Shown here: positions 24,932 to 33,064 of the stretch, piece by piece | How positions within the stretch are numbered: the stretch's first letter is position 1 | Layout: each line of letters starts with the position of its first letter | Source of the DNA: an uncultured Eubacteriales bacterium | Lineage (GTDB): Bacteria; Bacillota; Clostridia; Oscillospirales; Oscillospiraceae | Assembly: GCA_900545815.1 (NCBI GenBank) | Contig: URAM01000003.1 | Span: forward strand, 62,001 to 126,000 | Direction: 5' to 3' | Length of the DNA stretch: 64,000 nt | Position numbers and translations under genes: made by a program | Notes under the pieces: model-generated | Told to the model about the DNA's origin: nothing | The model's database searches: none | Seen by the model: only the letters and a program-made list of their open reading frames with translations

Positions 24932-26158
24932 ATGACAAAGACAGATTCCAGAAGATACTATCCCACTGCCTTAGCCCTGTACATCACCTACTTTGTCCTG
25001 GGCATCGCAGCAACCATCATGGGGCAGTACAAGCAGGACTTCGCCGCCCTGTGGGGCGCCAGCAAGCTGGCAGACGGCAGCTTTGACGTATCCAGCGTCG
25101 TGGCCGTCATCGCCGCCATCGGCCTGGGCCGTCTGGTGGCCTTCCCCATCGCAGGTCCTCTGTCCGACCGTCTCGGCCGCCGCCTGTCCGCTCTGATCGG
25201 CTGCGTCCTCTACGCCATCTTCCTGCTGGCCATCACTTTTGCACCGAATATGTATATCGGTTACGTCCTGGCCGTCATCAGCGGTATGGCAAACTCCTTC
25301 CTGGACACTAGCATCACCCCCTCCTGCATGGAGATCTTCAAGGAAAAGGGCACCATCGCCAACATCTTCACCAAGCTGGCCATCTCCATCGCACAGTTCC
25401 TGCTCCCCTTTGCCATCGGCTTTGTGGCCGCACGGAACCTGCCCTTCCACACCATCTTCATCGCCACTGCGATCATCATCATCGTAGACGGCATCTTCCT
25501 CTGCTTCCTGCCCTTCCCGCCTTTTGAACGAGTGGTCAAGAGCGCCGACAAGCCCAAGGAAAAGATGCACTTCACCGCCCCCGCTATCATCCTGATCTGC
25601 CTGGGCTTCACCACCTCCACCACCTTCATGCTGTGGATGAACTGCAACCAGGAGCTGGGCAAGCTGTACGGCTTACAGGATCCTGCTATGATTCAGTCCT
25701 TCTACTCCGTGGGCATCGTCTGCGCCCTGTTCGTCAGCGCTGCACTGCTCAGCCGCAAGGTAGAACCGGCTAAGATCCTCATCGTCTATCCCTGCATCGC
25801 CTTTATCACCCTGGGCGTCATCTACTTCGTACAGACCCCGTTCATCTGCCTGGCCGGCGGCTTCCTCCTGGGCTTCTTCGCAGCAGGCGGCGTGCTCCAG
25901 CTGGTCGCCGCAGTCGCCAACGAGATGTTCCCCAAGAACCGCGGCGTCATCACCTCCATCGTCATGATCGCCTCCAGCGTGGCCAACTACCTGGTCATCA
26001 GCGTGGCCGGCGTCCTGACCCGTGTGGGCGGCACCAACGGCCCCCGTCTGGTTCTGCTGTTCAATATGGCAGTCACCCTGGTGGGCATCCTGCTGGCTCT
26101 GTACCTGAACGTCTGCCAGAAGCGGGAGCGGGCAGCTGCTGAAAGAGCGGAGGCATAA
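24932..26158 (+). CDS. MFS transporter, YdiN/YdiM-like, probable quinate/shikimate carrier
   Basis: Twelve-segment protein of 408 residues. IGLGRLVAFPIAGPLSDRLG, MANSFLDTSITPSCMEIF and GFFAAGGVLQLVAAVANEMF closely follow the corresponding parts of E. coli YdiN/YdiM as I remember them. Those genes adjoin ydiB and aroD in E. coli. The gene lies between two enzymes that bind shikimate, so a hydroaromatic acid is the likely substrate. It starts 33 bases after the dehydrogenase stop and ends 3 bases before aroK. Confidence 0.8.
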   Translation: MTKTDSRRYYPTALALYITYFVLGIAATIMGQYKQDFAALWGASKLADGSFDVSSVVAVIAAIGLGRLVAFPIAGPLSDRLGRRLSALIGCVLYAIFLLAITFAPNMYIGYVLAVISGMANSFLDTSITPSCMEIFKEKGTIANIFTKLAISIAQFLLPFAIGFVAARNLPFHTIFIATAIIIIVDGIFLCFLPFPPFERVVKSADKPKEKMHFTAPAIILICLGFTTSTTFMLWMNCNQELGKLYGLQDPAMIQSFYSVGIVCALFVSAALLSRKVEPAKILIVYPCIAFITLGVIYFVQTPFICLAGGFLLGFFAAGGVLQLVAAVANEMFPKNRGVITSIVMIASSVANYLVISVAGVLTRVGGTNGPRLVLLFNMAVTLVGILLALYLNVCQKRERAAAERAEA

Positions 26159-26161
26159 CGG

Positions 26162-26677
26162 ATGAAAACAACGAACAACCTCTTTCTCATTGGCTTCATG
26201 GGTGCGGGCAAATCCTCTGTCTCCGCCGCCCTGGGACAGAAGCTCGGCCGTGCGGTCGTTGAAATGGATCAGTGCATCTCGGAAAACGAGGGCATGACCA
26301 TCCCCGAAATTTTCGCCCAGAAGGGCGAGCCCTACTTCCGTACCTGTGAAACAGCCCTGCTCCAGGGCTGTGCCCAGGGGGAACCCCGTATCATCTCCTG
26401 CGGCGGCGGCGTGCCCATGCGGGAGGAAAACGTAGCGGCTATGAGAGCCTGCGGCACCATCGTCCTGCTCACCGCCCGTCCCGAAGTCATCCTGGAGCGA
26501 GTCAAGGACAGCGATGACCGCCCTCTGCTCCAGAACCGCAAAAGCGTAGAAGGCATCTCCGAACTGATGGAGCAGCGCCGACCCAAATACGAGGCTGCGG
26601 CCGATGTGACCGTGGACACCTCGGACTTGAACATCGAAGAAGTCTGCGAAGCAGTATTGCAGCAGGTCAACCATTGA
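26162..26677 (+). CDS. aroK: Shikimate kinase
   Basis: Protein of 171 residues that phosphorylates shikimate at O3 with ATP. Walker A is GFMGAGKSS (residues ~11-19). Shikimate ligands are intact: Asp in VEMDQCI, Arg in YFRTCE, the GGG loop in SCGGGVPM, Arg in DDRPLL and in EQRRPKYE. It follows the transporter gene after 3 bases, with a GGAGG inside that gene's end. Intact catalytic residues show it is not a relic. In this operon it could channel imported shikimate to chorismate. Confidence 0.92.
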   Translation: MKTTNNLFLIGFMGAGKSSVSAALGQKLGRAVVEMDQCISENEGMTIPEIFAQKGEPYFRTCETALLQGCAQGEPRIISCGGGVPMREENVAAMRACGTIVLLTARPEVILERVKDSDDRPLLQNRKSVEGISELMEQRRPKYEAAADVTVDTSDLNIEEVCEAVLQQVNH

Positions 26678-26701
26678 TAGAAACACAAGGAGGAAACTAC
26701 T

Positions 26702-27547
26702 ATGTCTCAGAAATATCCCATCACCGTCAGCTCCTGGACCCTGGGCGATCAGTGCACCTTTGAAGAACGTGTTGCAGCAGCAAAGGCCGCCGGTTTTGAA
26801 GGCATCGGTCTCCGTGCGGAAACCTATGTGGACGCCCTGAACGAAGGTCTGTTCGATGCGGACATCCTGGCCATCCTGGAAAAGTACGATATGAAGGTCA
26901 CCGAAGTGGAATACATCGTCCAGTGGGCAGATGACCACCGCTCCTACGAGCAGAAGTACAAGGAACAGATGTGCTTCCATATGTGCCATCTGTTCGGCGT
27001 CAACCACATCAACTGCGGCCTGATGGAGAACTACTCTGTCGAACACACCGCTCAGAAGCTGCGTGAACTGTGCCACCGTGCAGGCAAGTACACCATCGGC
27101 GTGGAACCCATGCCCTACAGCGGTCTGCCCGATGTGAAGAAGGCTTGGGCTGTGGTCAAGGAATCCGGCTGCGACAACGCAAAGCTCATCCTGGACTCCT
27201 GGCACTGGATCCGTGCCAACCAGAGCTATGACCCCTCCGTTCTGGCTGACGTCCCCGCTGATAAGGTAGTCGCCGTCCAGATCAACGATGTTCAGGCACA
27301 CCCCTATGCCGCTCCCGTCCTCCGGGACGAGTCCATGCATGACCGCATGATGCCCGGCACCGGCCACGGCGACACCGCCGGCTTTGTGAAGATGATCCGC
27401 GAAAAGGGCATCGAACCCGCTGTCATGGGCGTGGAAGTCATCAGCGATGAGATCCTGAGCGCCGGCGTGGCAGAAGCCGCCAAGGCAAACTTCAACGCAA
27501 CCCGCGCTGTTCTGGAACAGGCTTGGCCTGAAGTAGTGGAACAGTAA
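26702..27547 (+). CDS. Sugar-phosphate isomerase/epimerase-like TIM barrel, possible 3-dehydroshikimate dehydratase
   Basis: Protein of 281 residues of the xylose isomerase-like (AP endonuclease 2) superfamily. Candidate metal ligands are Glu in VEPMPYSG, Asp and His in LDSWHW, His in TGHGD and Glu in GVEVISDE. The superfamily includes myo-inosose dehydratase (IolE), hydroxypyruvate isomerase, and the AsbF/QuiC-type 3-dehydroshikimate dehydratases that make protocatechuate. Given its place between aroK and a second shikimate dehydrogenase, action on a dehydrogenated hydroaromatic acid is the best guess; an isomerase or epimerase is equally open. AGGAGG precedes the ATG. Confidence 0.7.
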   Translation: MSQKYPITVSSWTLGDQCTFEERVAAAKAAGFEGIGLRAETYVDALNEGLFDADILAILEKYDMKVTEVEYIVQWADDHRSYEQKYKEQMCFHMCHLFGVNHINCGLMENYSVEHTAQKLRELCHRAGKYTIGVEPMPYSGLPDVKKAWAVVKESGCDNAKLILDSWHWIRANQSYDPSVLADVPADKVVAVQINDVQAHPYAAPVLRDESMHDRMMPGTGHGDTAGFVKMIREKGIEPAVMGVEVISDEILSAGVAEAAKANFNATRAVLEQAWPEVVEQ

Positions 27548-27603
27548 GCGCCACACACCGAACCCTTAAATTTGATCTACGACTTTTTTGGAGGTATTAC
27601 AAT

Positions 27604-28479
27604 ATGGAAAGCAGAATCTCTGGACACACGAAGCTCTTTTGCCTGATCGGCTCCCCCGTTGGCCACTCCGGCTCCCCCGCTATGTACAACTACACCTTCG
27701 AACGCCTGGGCATTGACGCCGCTTACCTGGCCTTTGACATTCCCCTGGAGCAGGTGGAAGCAGGCGTAGAAGCCCTCAAGACCCTGGGCGTAGGCGGCTT
27801 CAACGTGACCATGCCGGACAAGACCGCTGTCTCCCACCTGGTGGACGAGCTGTCCCCCGCAGCCAAACTCATCGGCGCCTGCAACACCGTCACCGTGGAC
27901 GAGAACGGCAAGCTGACCGGCCACAACACCGATGGTATGGGCTTCGTCCGCAACCTGCATGAGCATGGCGTGGAAGTCAAGGGCAAGAAACTGGTGGTCA
28001 TGGGCGCAGGCGGCGCAGCAACCGCCATCTGTATGCAGACCGCTCTGGACGGCGCCGCTGAGATCGCCATCTTCAACCGTACCGGCTATGACTTCTACTC
28101 CAACGGCGAACTGACCGTCCAGAAGCTGGCAGAAGCGGTGCCCAACTGCAAAGTCACCATCCAGCCCCTCCAGGACAAGGAAGCCCTGGCAGAAGCGGTC
28201 AACCATTGTGACATCCTGGTCAACGCCACCAAGGTGGGCATGAAGCCCCTGGAAGACCAGAGCCTCATCGACCCCTCCCTGTTCCGTCCTGACCTGGTGG
28301 TTGCCGACACCGTCTACAACCCCAGAGAGACCCGCATGATCCAGGAAGCCAAGGCAGCCGGCTGCAAGATCGCCGTAGGCGGCATCGGTATGCTGCTGTG
28401 GCAGGGTGTGGCAGCGTTCAAGCTGTACACCGGCAAGGATATGCCTGCGCAGGAAGTCCTGGAGAAGTTCTTCTCCTGA
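27604..28479 (+). CDS. aroE: Shikimate/quinate dehydrogenase paralogue 2 (YdiB-like)
   Basis: Protein of 291 residues, closer to E. coli YdiB than paralogue 1: the segment TKVGMKPLEDQSLID and the end GMLLWQGVAAFKLYTGKD nearly match it. Key residues are intact: Ser pair in HSGSPAMYN (the middle Lys is Gly here), Lys in NVTMPDKTAV, Asn in ACNTVT, Asp in HNTDGMGF, Gln in LLWQG. The loop is GAGGAAT and the strand ends NRTGYDF, without the Arg or Lys that marks NADP preference. It follows the TIM barrel gene by 56 bases with GGAGG before the ATG. Confidence 0.9.
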   Translation: MESRISGHTKLFCLIGSPVGHSGSPAMYNYTFERLGIDAAYLAFDIPLEQVEAGVEALKTLGVGGFNVTMPDKTAVSHLVDELSPAAKLIGACNTVTVDENGKLTGHNTDGMGFVRNLHEHGVEVKGKKLVVMGAGGAATAICMQTALDGAAEIAIFNRTGYDFYSNGELTVQKLAEAVPNCKVTIQPLQDKEALAEAVNHCDILVNATKVGMKPLEDQSLIDPSLFRPDLVVADTVYNPRETRMIQEAKAAGCKIAVGGIGMLLWQGVAAFKLYTGKDMPAQEVLEKFFS

Positions 28480-28535
28480 GTTCCCGCCTGTAACGTCTGA
28501 AATTACCGAAGATACCAAAGAGGAGGAGTTAAGAT

Positions 28536-30464
28536 ATGAAGTTTCCGACTATGTTTTCCCCGGTGCAGATCGGCACTGTGACCGTCCCCAACCGTTTCGT
28601 CGTGCCTCCCATGGGCAACAACTTCGCCAACACCGATGGCACCCTCAGCGACCGTTCTCTGTCCTACTACCAGGCACGTGCCAAGGGCGGTTTCGGCCTG
28701 ATCACCATCGAATCCACCGTCGTCTACAAGGAAGCCAAGGGCGGCCCCCGCAAGCCCTGCCTGTTCTCTGACGACACCGTTGACAGCTTCCGCCGAGTGG
28801 CAGACGCATGTCACGCCTACGGCGCCAAGGTCTCCATCCAGCTCCAGCACGCTGGCCCCGAGGGCAACTCCGCCCTCACCGGCTACCCCCTGAAGGCAGC
28901 CAGCGCCATGCCCGCTGCGGTCGGTCGTGAGATCCCCGTGGCCATGCCTACCGAGGAAGTGTACCGCCTGATCGAGTGCTACGGCGACGCCGCTCGCCGT
29001 GCCCAGCAGGCTGGCATCGACATGGTTGAAGTCCACTGCGCCCACGGTTACCTGGTGAGCACCTTCATCTCCCAGCGTACCAACAACCGCACCGATGAGT
29101 TCGGCGGCTGCTTTGAAAACCGGATGCGTCTGCCCCGCCTCATCATCGAAAACATCCGTCGGAAGACTGGCGGCAACCTGCCCATCCTCTGTCGTATCAA
29201 CGCCAGCGATGAAGTGGAAGGCGGCCAGACCGTTCAGGACGCAGCTGCTGTGGCCGCTTACCTGGAACAGGAATGCGGCGTAGACGCCCTCCATGTGACC
29301 CGTGCTGTCCACCTCCATGACGAGTTTATGTGGGCGCCTGGCATCACCCACGGCGGCTTCAACGCCAACCTGGTCACTGAGATCAAGCAGGCTGTCTCCG
29401 TCCCCGTCATTGCTGTGGGTCGTTTTACCGAACCTCAGTACGCAGAACTGCTGGTCAAGCAGGGTCGTGCCGACCTGATCGCCTTCGGCCGTCAGAGCAT
29501 CGCTGACCCCGAACTGCCCGCCAAGGCAAGAACCGGCAACCTGGAGACTCTGGCTCCCTGCATCGGCTGCCTGCTGGGCTGCGTGCCTAATATGTTCGCC
29601 GGCCGTCCCATCTCCTGCGCCGTAAACCCCTGCGTTGGCCGTGAATCTGACCTGACGCCCGCCGAAGTGTCCAAGAATGTGGTCGTGGTCGGCGGTGGCC
29701 CCGGCGGTCTGTACGCCGCTTGGATCTGCGCCCTGCGTGGGCACCAGGTCACCCTGCTGGAGAAGCACCCGGAACTGGGCGGCAACTTCCGCATCGCCGC
29801 TTACCCCACCGGCAAGGGTCAGATCACCGAAGTCATCCGCTCCTTCATCGTCAAATGCGAGAAGGCCGGCGTGGATCTGCGCTGCAACGTGGAAGCAGAT
29901 GAAGCCCTCCTCACTTCCCTGCATCCCGATGCCATCATCCTGGCCACCGGCTCCACCCCCCTCATCCTGCCCATCCCCGGCCTGGATACCTGCGGCTACA
30001 TCACCGCTCAGGATATGCTGGAAGGCAAGGCGCCCATGGGACAGAAGGTTCTGGTGGTCGGCGGCGGCATGGTGGGCTGCGAAGCTGCCGAATACCTGGC
30101 AGAACGGGGCCACGAGGCTGCTGTGATTGAGATGAAGGACGTTATCGCCGCTGACGTCACCCCTGAAAACCGTCGTTATATGTTCGCGAACTTTGAAGAA
30201 CACCATGTCCTCCTGCGGCCCAGCGCCAAGGTCAGCCAGTTCTATCCCGATGGCGTGGACTACACCCTGGCTGATGGCACTGCCGGTTCCCTCCGTGGGT
30301 ATGACAATGTGGTTCTGGCCATGGGTTCCCGTTCCAACGCCGTGCTGAAGGAAACCGCCGAGAAGGTCGCTCCCCAGGTCTTTGTCATTGGCGAAGCTGC
30401 CAAGGCGCCCGGCAACGCCGTCCTGGCCACCCATGACGCCCTGGAAGCTGCCCTTCAGATCTGA
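28536..30464 (+). CDS. 2,4-dienoyl-CoA reductase-like ene-reductase (FMN, FAD, 4Fe-4S) ending the operon
   Basis: Protein of 642 residues: FMN TIM barrel (~1-350, active-site strand EVHCAHGYLVSTF), cysteine cluster CIGCLLGC with a distal CAVNPC (4Fe-4S), then FAD/NADH domain with VVVVGGGPGGLYAAWI and VLVVGGGMVGCEAAEYL. Enzymes of this build reduce conjugated C=C bonds of enoates and enoyl-CoAs. It is last in the shikimate operon, 56 bases after the second dehydrogenase, with GAGGAGG before the ATG. 3-Dehydroshikimate is a conjugated enone, so reduction of the ring double bond is a reasonable hypothesis. The paralogue at 6581-8524 differs in its cysteine spacing. Confidence 0.85.
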   Translation: MKFPTMFSPVQIGTVTVPNRFVVPPMGNNFANTDGTLSDRSLSYYQARAKGGFGLITIESTVVYKEAKGGPRKPCLFSDDTVDSFRRVADACHAYGAKVSIQLQHAGPEGNSALTGYPLKAASAMPAAVGREIPVAMPTEEVYRLIECYGDAARRAQQAGIDMVEVHCAHGYLVSTFISQRTNNRTDEFGGCFENRMRLPRLIIENIRRKTGGNLPILCRINASDEVEGGQTVQDAAAVAAYLEQECGVDALHVTRAVHLHDEFMWAPGITHGGFNANLVTEIKQAVSVPVIAVGRFTEPQYAELLVKQGRADLIAFGRQSIADPELPAKARTGNLETLAPCIGCLLGCVPNMFAGRPISCAVNPCVGRESDLTPAEVSKNVVVVGGGPGGLYAAWICALRGHQVTLLEKHPELGGNFRIAAYPTGKGQITEVIRSFIVKCEKAGVDLRCNVEADEALLTSLHPDAIILATGSTPLILPIPGLDTCGYITAQDMLEGKAPMGQKVLVVGGGMVGCEAAEYLAERGHEAAVIEMKDVIAADVTPENRRYMFANFEEHHVLLRPSAKVSQFYPDGVDYTLADGTAGSLRGYDNVVLAMGSRSNAVLKETAEKVAPQVFVIGEAAKAPGNAVLATHDALEAALQI

Positions 30465-30587
30465 TCCAAGCCTCACACAAACCATTGCCAACCCATTTTG
30501 ATTCTCCTCATAAAAACAACTCCTACTTTTTCAAACATCTCTCCTAGATAGATCGAACAAACTCCTTAACACGTTGACAAGCAAAAG

Positions 30588-30625
30588 GCAAGCGGACATT
30601 TCTTTCGAAATGTCCGCTTGTCTTT
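30588..30625 (+). terminator. Intrinsic terminator of the hydroaromatic operon
   Basis: CAAGCGGACATTT / AAATGTCCGCTTG with a six-base loop and TCTTT, 125 bases after the ene-reductase stop. Confidence 0.85.
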
Positions 30626-30640
30626 GCATGAAAATACAGA

Positions 30641-30790
30641 TCAGCGCTGTTGTTTCTCTTGATACAGGGCAATGGCCTTCAAAAACGCTTCCCCATATTT
30701 CTCCGCTTTTACCTCACCCACGCCGGACACGCCCAAAAACTCCGGCATGGTGCAGGGCACTTTGACCGCCATATCAGTAATGATACACGG
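30641..30790 (-). pseudogene. recQ: RecQ helicase C-terminal (HRDC) remnant
   Basis: Reading the minus strand to the TGA at 30641 gives about 48 codons ending in an HRDC-like tail: MPEFLGVSGVGEVKAEKYGE, then AFLKAIALYQEKQQR and stop. The pattern F-L-x-V-x-G-V-G-x-x-K-x-x-K-Y-G is typical of the last helices of RecQ. Upstream the similarity fades into unrelated sequence near the ftsZ terminator; there is no start codon context and no helicase core. It is a decayed 3' end, perhaps left by a deletion or insertion between the dcw cluster and the hydroaromatic operon. Confidence 0.6.
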
Positions 30791-30828
30791 AAGTGGTAAA
30801 AAACGCAAGTATCCCCTTCCAAACGGCG

Positions 30829-30868
30829 AAAAACGGGTCAGAATCCTAAGATTCTGACCCGTTGCTTT
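30829..30868 (-). terminator. Intrinsic terminator after ftsZ
   Basis: AACGGGTCAGAATC / GATTCTGACCCGTT, 14-base stem with a four-base loop; on the minus strand it is followed by TTTTT. Confidence 0.9.
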
Positions 30869-30894
30869 TCATAGGCTATGTAGCTTGAACAACC

Positions 30895-32115
30895 TTACTT
30901 TCTGCGGTTGAACATTTCCATCAGATCGTCAAAGGGATCCTTTTTGGCCGGTGCTGCCTTGGGCTGCTCAGGCGCAGGAGCAGCCTTCTGCTGGGTGGCA
31001 GTGCTGAACGGATCAAACTCTACCGCCTGAAAGAAGCTCTCCTGGGGCGTCTGAGGGGCAGGTGCAGGGGTGGGTTCGGGCACAGGTGCGGGAGCCGGTT
31101 CCTGCTGAGTGACCTGGCTGCTGATCTGGGAGAAGGAGGGCACTTCCGGTTCCTCGTCCGCATCGTCAAAGCCGGTGGCAATGACGGTGACCCGCATCTC
31201 GTCCTCCATGTTCTCATCGAAGATGCTGCCGAAGATGATGTTGGCTTCGGGATGAGCAGCCTGCTGCACCAGGGTGACAGCGGTATCCACCTCGTCCAGG
31301 CCGATGTCCTTGCCGCTGGTGATGTTGATGAGCACGCCCTTGGCGCCATTGATGGAAGTCTCCAGCAACGGGGAGGAGACGGCCAGCTTGGCCGCTTCCT
31401 TGGCCTTGTTCTCGCCTGCGGCACGGCCTACGCCCATGTGGGCAAGACCGGCATCCTTCATGACGGAGGTCACATCAGCGAAGTCCAGGTTGATGACGCC
31501 CACCTTTTGAATCAGGTCGGAGATAGACTCCACCGCCTGACGGAGCACGTCATCTGCGATCTCGAAGGCGTTGGCCAGGGTGATCTTCTGGTCGGTGGCC
31601 ATCTTTAACCGTTCGTTGGGGATGATGACCAGGGCATCCACCTTGTTCTTCAGCTCCGTGATGCCTTCCTCGGCCTGGCGCATACGCACCTTGCCTTCAA
31701 AGGCGAAGGGCTTGGTAACCACGCCCACGGTGAGGATGCCCAGCTCCCGAGCCACGTCTGCCACGATGGGGCTGCCGCCGGTACCGGTGCCGCCGCCCAT
31801 ACCACAGGTGACAAAGACCATATCGGTGTTTTCCAGCGCCTTAGACAGCTGACTGCGGTTTTCCTCGGCTGCCTTCCGGCCTACATCGGGCTTTGCGCCT
31901 GCGCCCTTGCCGTGGGTCAGCTTCTCGCCGATCTGGAGCTTAAAGGTGGCGTTGGAGGCATCCAGTGCCTGCTTGTCCGTGTTGACCGCCACAAAATCCA
32001 CACCCTTGGTGCCGGAGAGCACCATGCGGTTGACTACGTTGTTGCCGCCGCCGCCGACGCCGACGACTTTGATGTTTACTGCGCTGTTGGGCTCAGTTTC
32101 GAATCCAAAGGACAT
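30895..32115 (-). CDS. ftsZ: Cell division protein FtsZ
   Basis: Tubulin-like GTPase of 406 residues that forms the Z-ring. The GTP-binding signature is GMGGGTGTGGSPIVA; the two residues after the motif are Gly-Ser where Ala-Ala is usual. The T7 loop NLDFADVTSVM carries the catalytic acidic residues. A Pro/Ala-rich linker (~320-390) leads to the C-terminal peptide DPFDDLMEMFNRRK, which binds membrane partners. AGGGGG precedes the ATG. It is the last dcw gene, with its own promoter in the 143-base gap after ftsQ; ftsA, usually just upstream, is missing. Confidence 0.97.
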   Translation of the reverse strand: MSFGFETEPNSAVNIKVVGVGGGGNNVVNRMVLSGTKGVDFVAVNTDKQALDASNATFKLQIGEKLTHGKGAGAKPDVGRKAAEENRSQLSKALENTDMVFVTCGMGGGTGTGGSPIVADVARELGILTVGVVTKPFAFEGKVRMRQAEEGITELKNKVDALVIIPNERLKMATDQKITLANAFEIADDVLRQAVESISDLIQKVGVINLDFADVTSVMKDAGLAHMGVGRAAGENKAKEAAKLAVSSPLLETSINGAKGVLINITSGKDIGLDEVDTAVTLVQQAAHPEANIIFGSIFDENMEDEMRVTVIATGFDDADEEPEVPSFSQISSQVTQQEPAPAPVPEPTPAPAPQTPQESFFQAVEFDPFSTATQQKAAPAPEQPKAAPAKKDPFDDLMEMFNRRK

Positions 32116-32178
32116 ATTTGTTTCCCCCTATATTTTCTTCGCATACGAAGTAATCACGCAAAATGAATGTACCTTATT

Positions 32179-32207
32179 ATTGTAAACTGAAACAGGGAAC
32201 AGGTCAA
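32179..32207 (-). promoter_or_regulatory. Promoter of ftsZ
   Basis: On the minus strand TTGACC (32207-32202), 17 bases, TACAAT (32184-32179): one mismatch in each box. It gives ftsZ transcription independent of the mraZ promoter, with a leader of about 57 bases. Confidence 0.7.
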
Positions 32208-32258
32208 TAGGTTCCGGAGTATTTCCTGTTCAATTTTTCCCACATTTCCTTCCTGTTG

Positions 32259-33044
32259 TCAGGATTTTTTATTTTTCGTCAGATGCGGGTGTCCGTCAGC
32301 GTAGGTCATATCCAACGTCCCCTTGTCGTCCTTGCTCCAGTTGACATCTACATACTTTTCCAGCACGGCTTCCAGCATCTTCACCTGGTAGTCAAAGTCG
32401 GCATCTGCCAGTATTTTCACCGTCAGCTGTCCCCGATAATCCATCACCAGCAGCTTGCTGTCTGTGCAGTCCACACTACGCACATCCTCCAGCAATTCCC
32501 GCCCCTTCATGGCCTTGAGCAGCCGGAGCAAGCTGTCCCGCATGGGTTTATCCTCGCTCTTGACCTTCATGCTCTGTCCCGCCTCTGGGGACACCAGCTC
32601 CAGGCCGGTGATTTGGATAAATTCCTTTGGTTTTTTGGTGGTGTCCAGCACCTTGCCCTCCTCGTTGACCAGCCACCACTCCTTTCCGGATTGGATGGCG
32701 GCGGCGGCGTTCGTCTCGGCCACAGTGATCACCAGGGTGTCCGGCAGCTTGCGCTTGATGTTCACCGAGCGCACATAGGCCAGCTCATCCAGCAGCTTCC
32801 GAGCCGTCTCGGTCTTGTTCACTAAAAACAGGTTATCTCCCTTGCTCACTCCAGAGGCTTTGGCGATCTCCTCGGTGGAGTACCGTTGGTTGCCCTCCAC
32901 CTCAAACTGGTTCACCTTGAAAAAGACAATGCAGCCAGCACCGATTACCACGGCGGTCACCACCACTGCCAGCACCAAATACAGGCTCAGAAAGCGTCCG
33001 CCGCCTCGACTGCGGCGCCTTCTGCGCTTGCGTGGTCTTGCCAT
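32259..33044 (-). CDS. ftsQ: Cell division protein FtsQ/DivIB
   Basis: Bitopic membrane protein of 261 residues. A basic N-terminus (RPRKRRRRRSRGGGR) is followed by one membrane segment (~20-45) and a POTRA domain beginning near residue 48 (VNQFEVEGNQRYSTEEIAKA), then the FtsQ/DivIB beta domain. It links early and late divisome proteins with FtsL. AGGGATAGGATGG precedes the ATG. It follows murA by 20 bases. Confidence 0.9.
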   Translation of the reverse strand: MARPRKRRRRRSRGGGRFLSLYLVLAVVVTAVVIGAGCIVFFKVNQFEVEGNQRYSTEEIAKASGVSKGDNLFLVNKTETARKLLDELAYVRSVNIKRKLPDTLVITVAETNAAAAIQSGKEWWLVNEEGKVLDTTKKPKEFIQITGLELVSPEAGQSMKVKSEDKPMRDSLLRLLKAMKGRELLEDVRSVDCTDSKLLVMDYRGQLTVKILADADFDYQVKMLEAVLEKYVDVNWSKDDKGTLDMTYADGHPHLTKNKKS

Positions 33045-33064
33045 CCTATCCCTCCTATCTGTTT

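Noticed and set aside
24920..24934. Four-codon upstream open frame (ATGAACAAGACATGA) just before the MFS start
   Set aside because: Probably chance; the AAAGG site could serve either ATG, but only the downstream frame encodes a protein.
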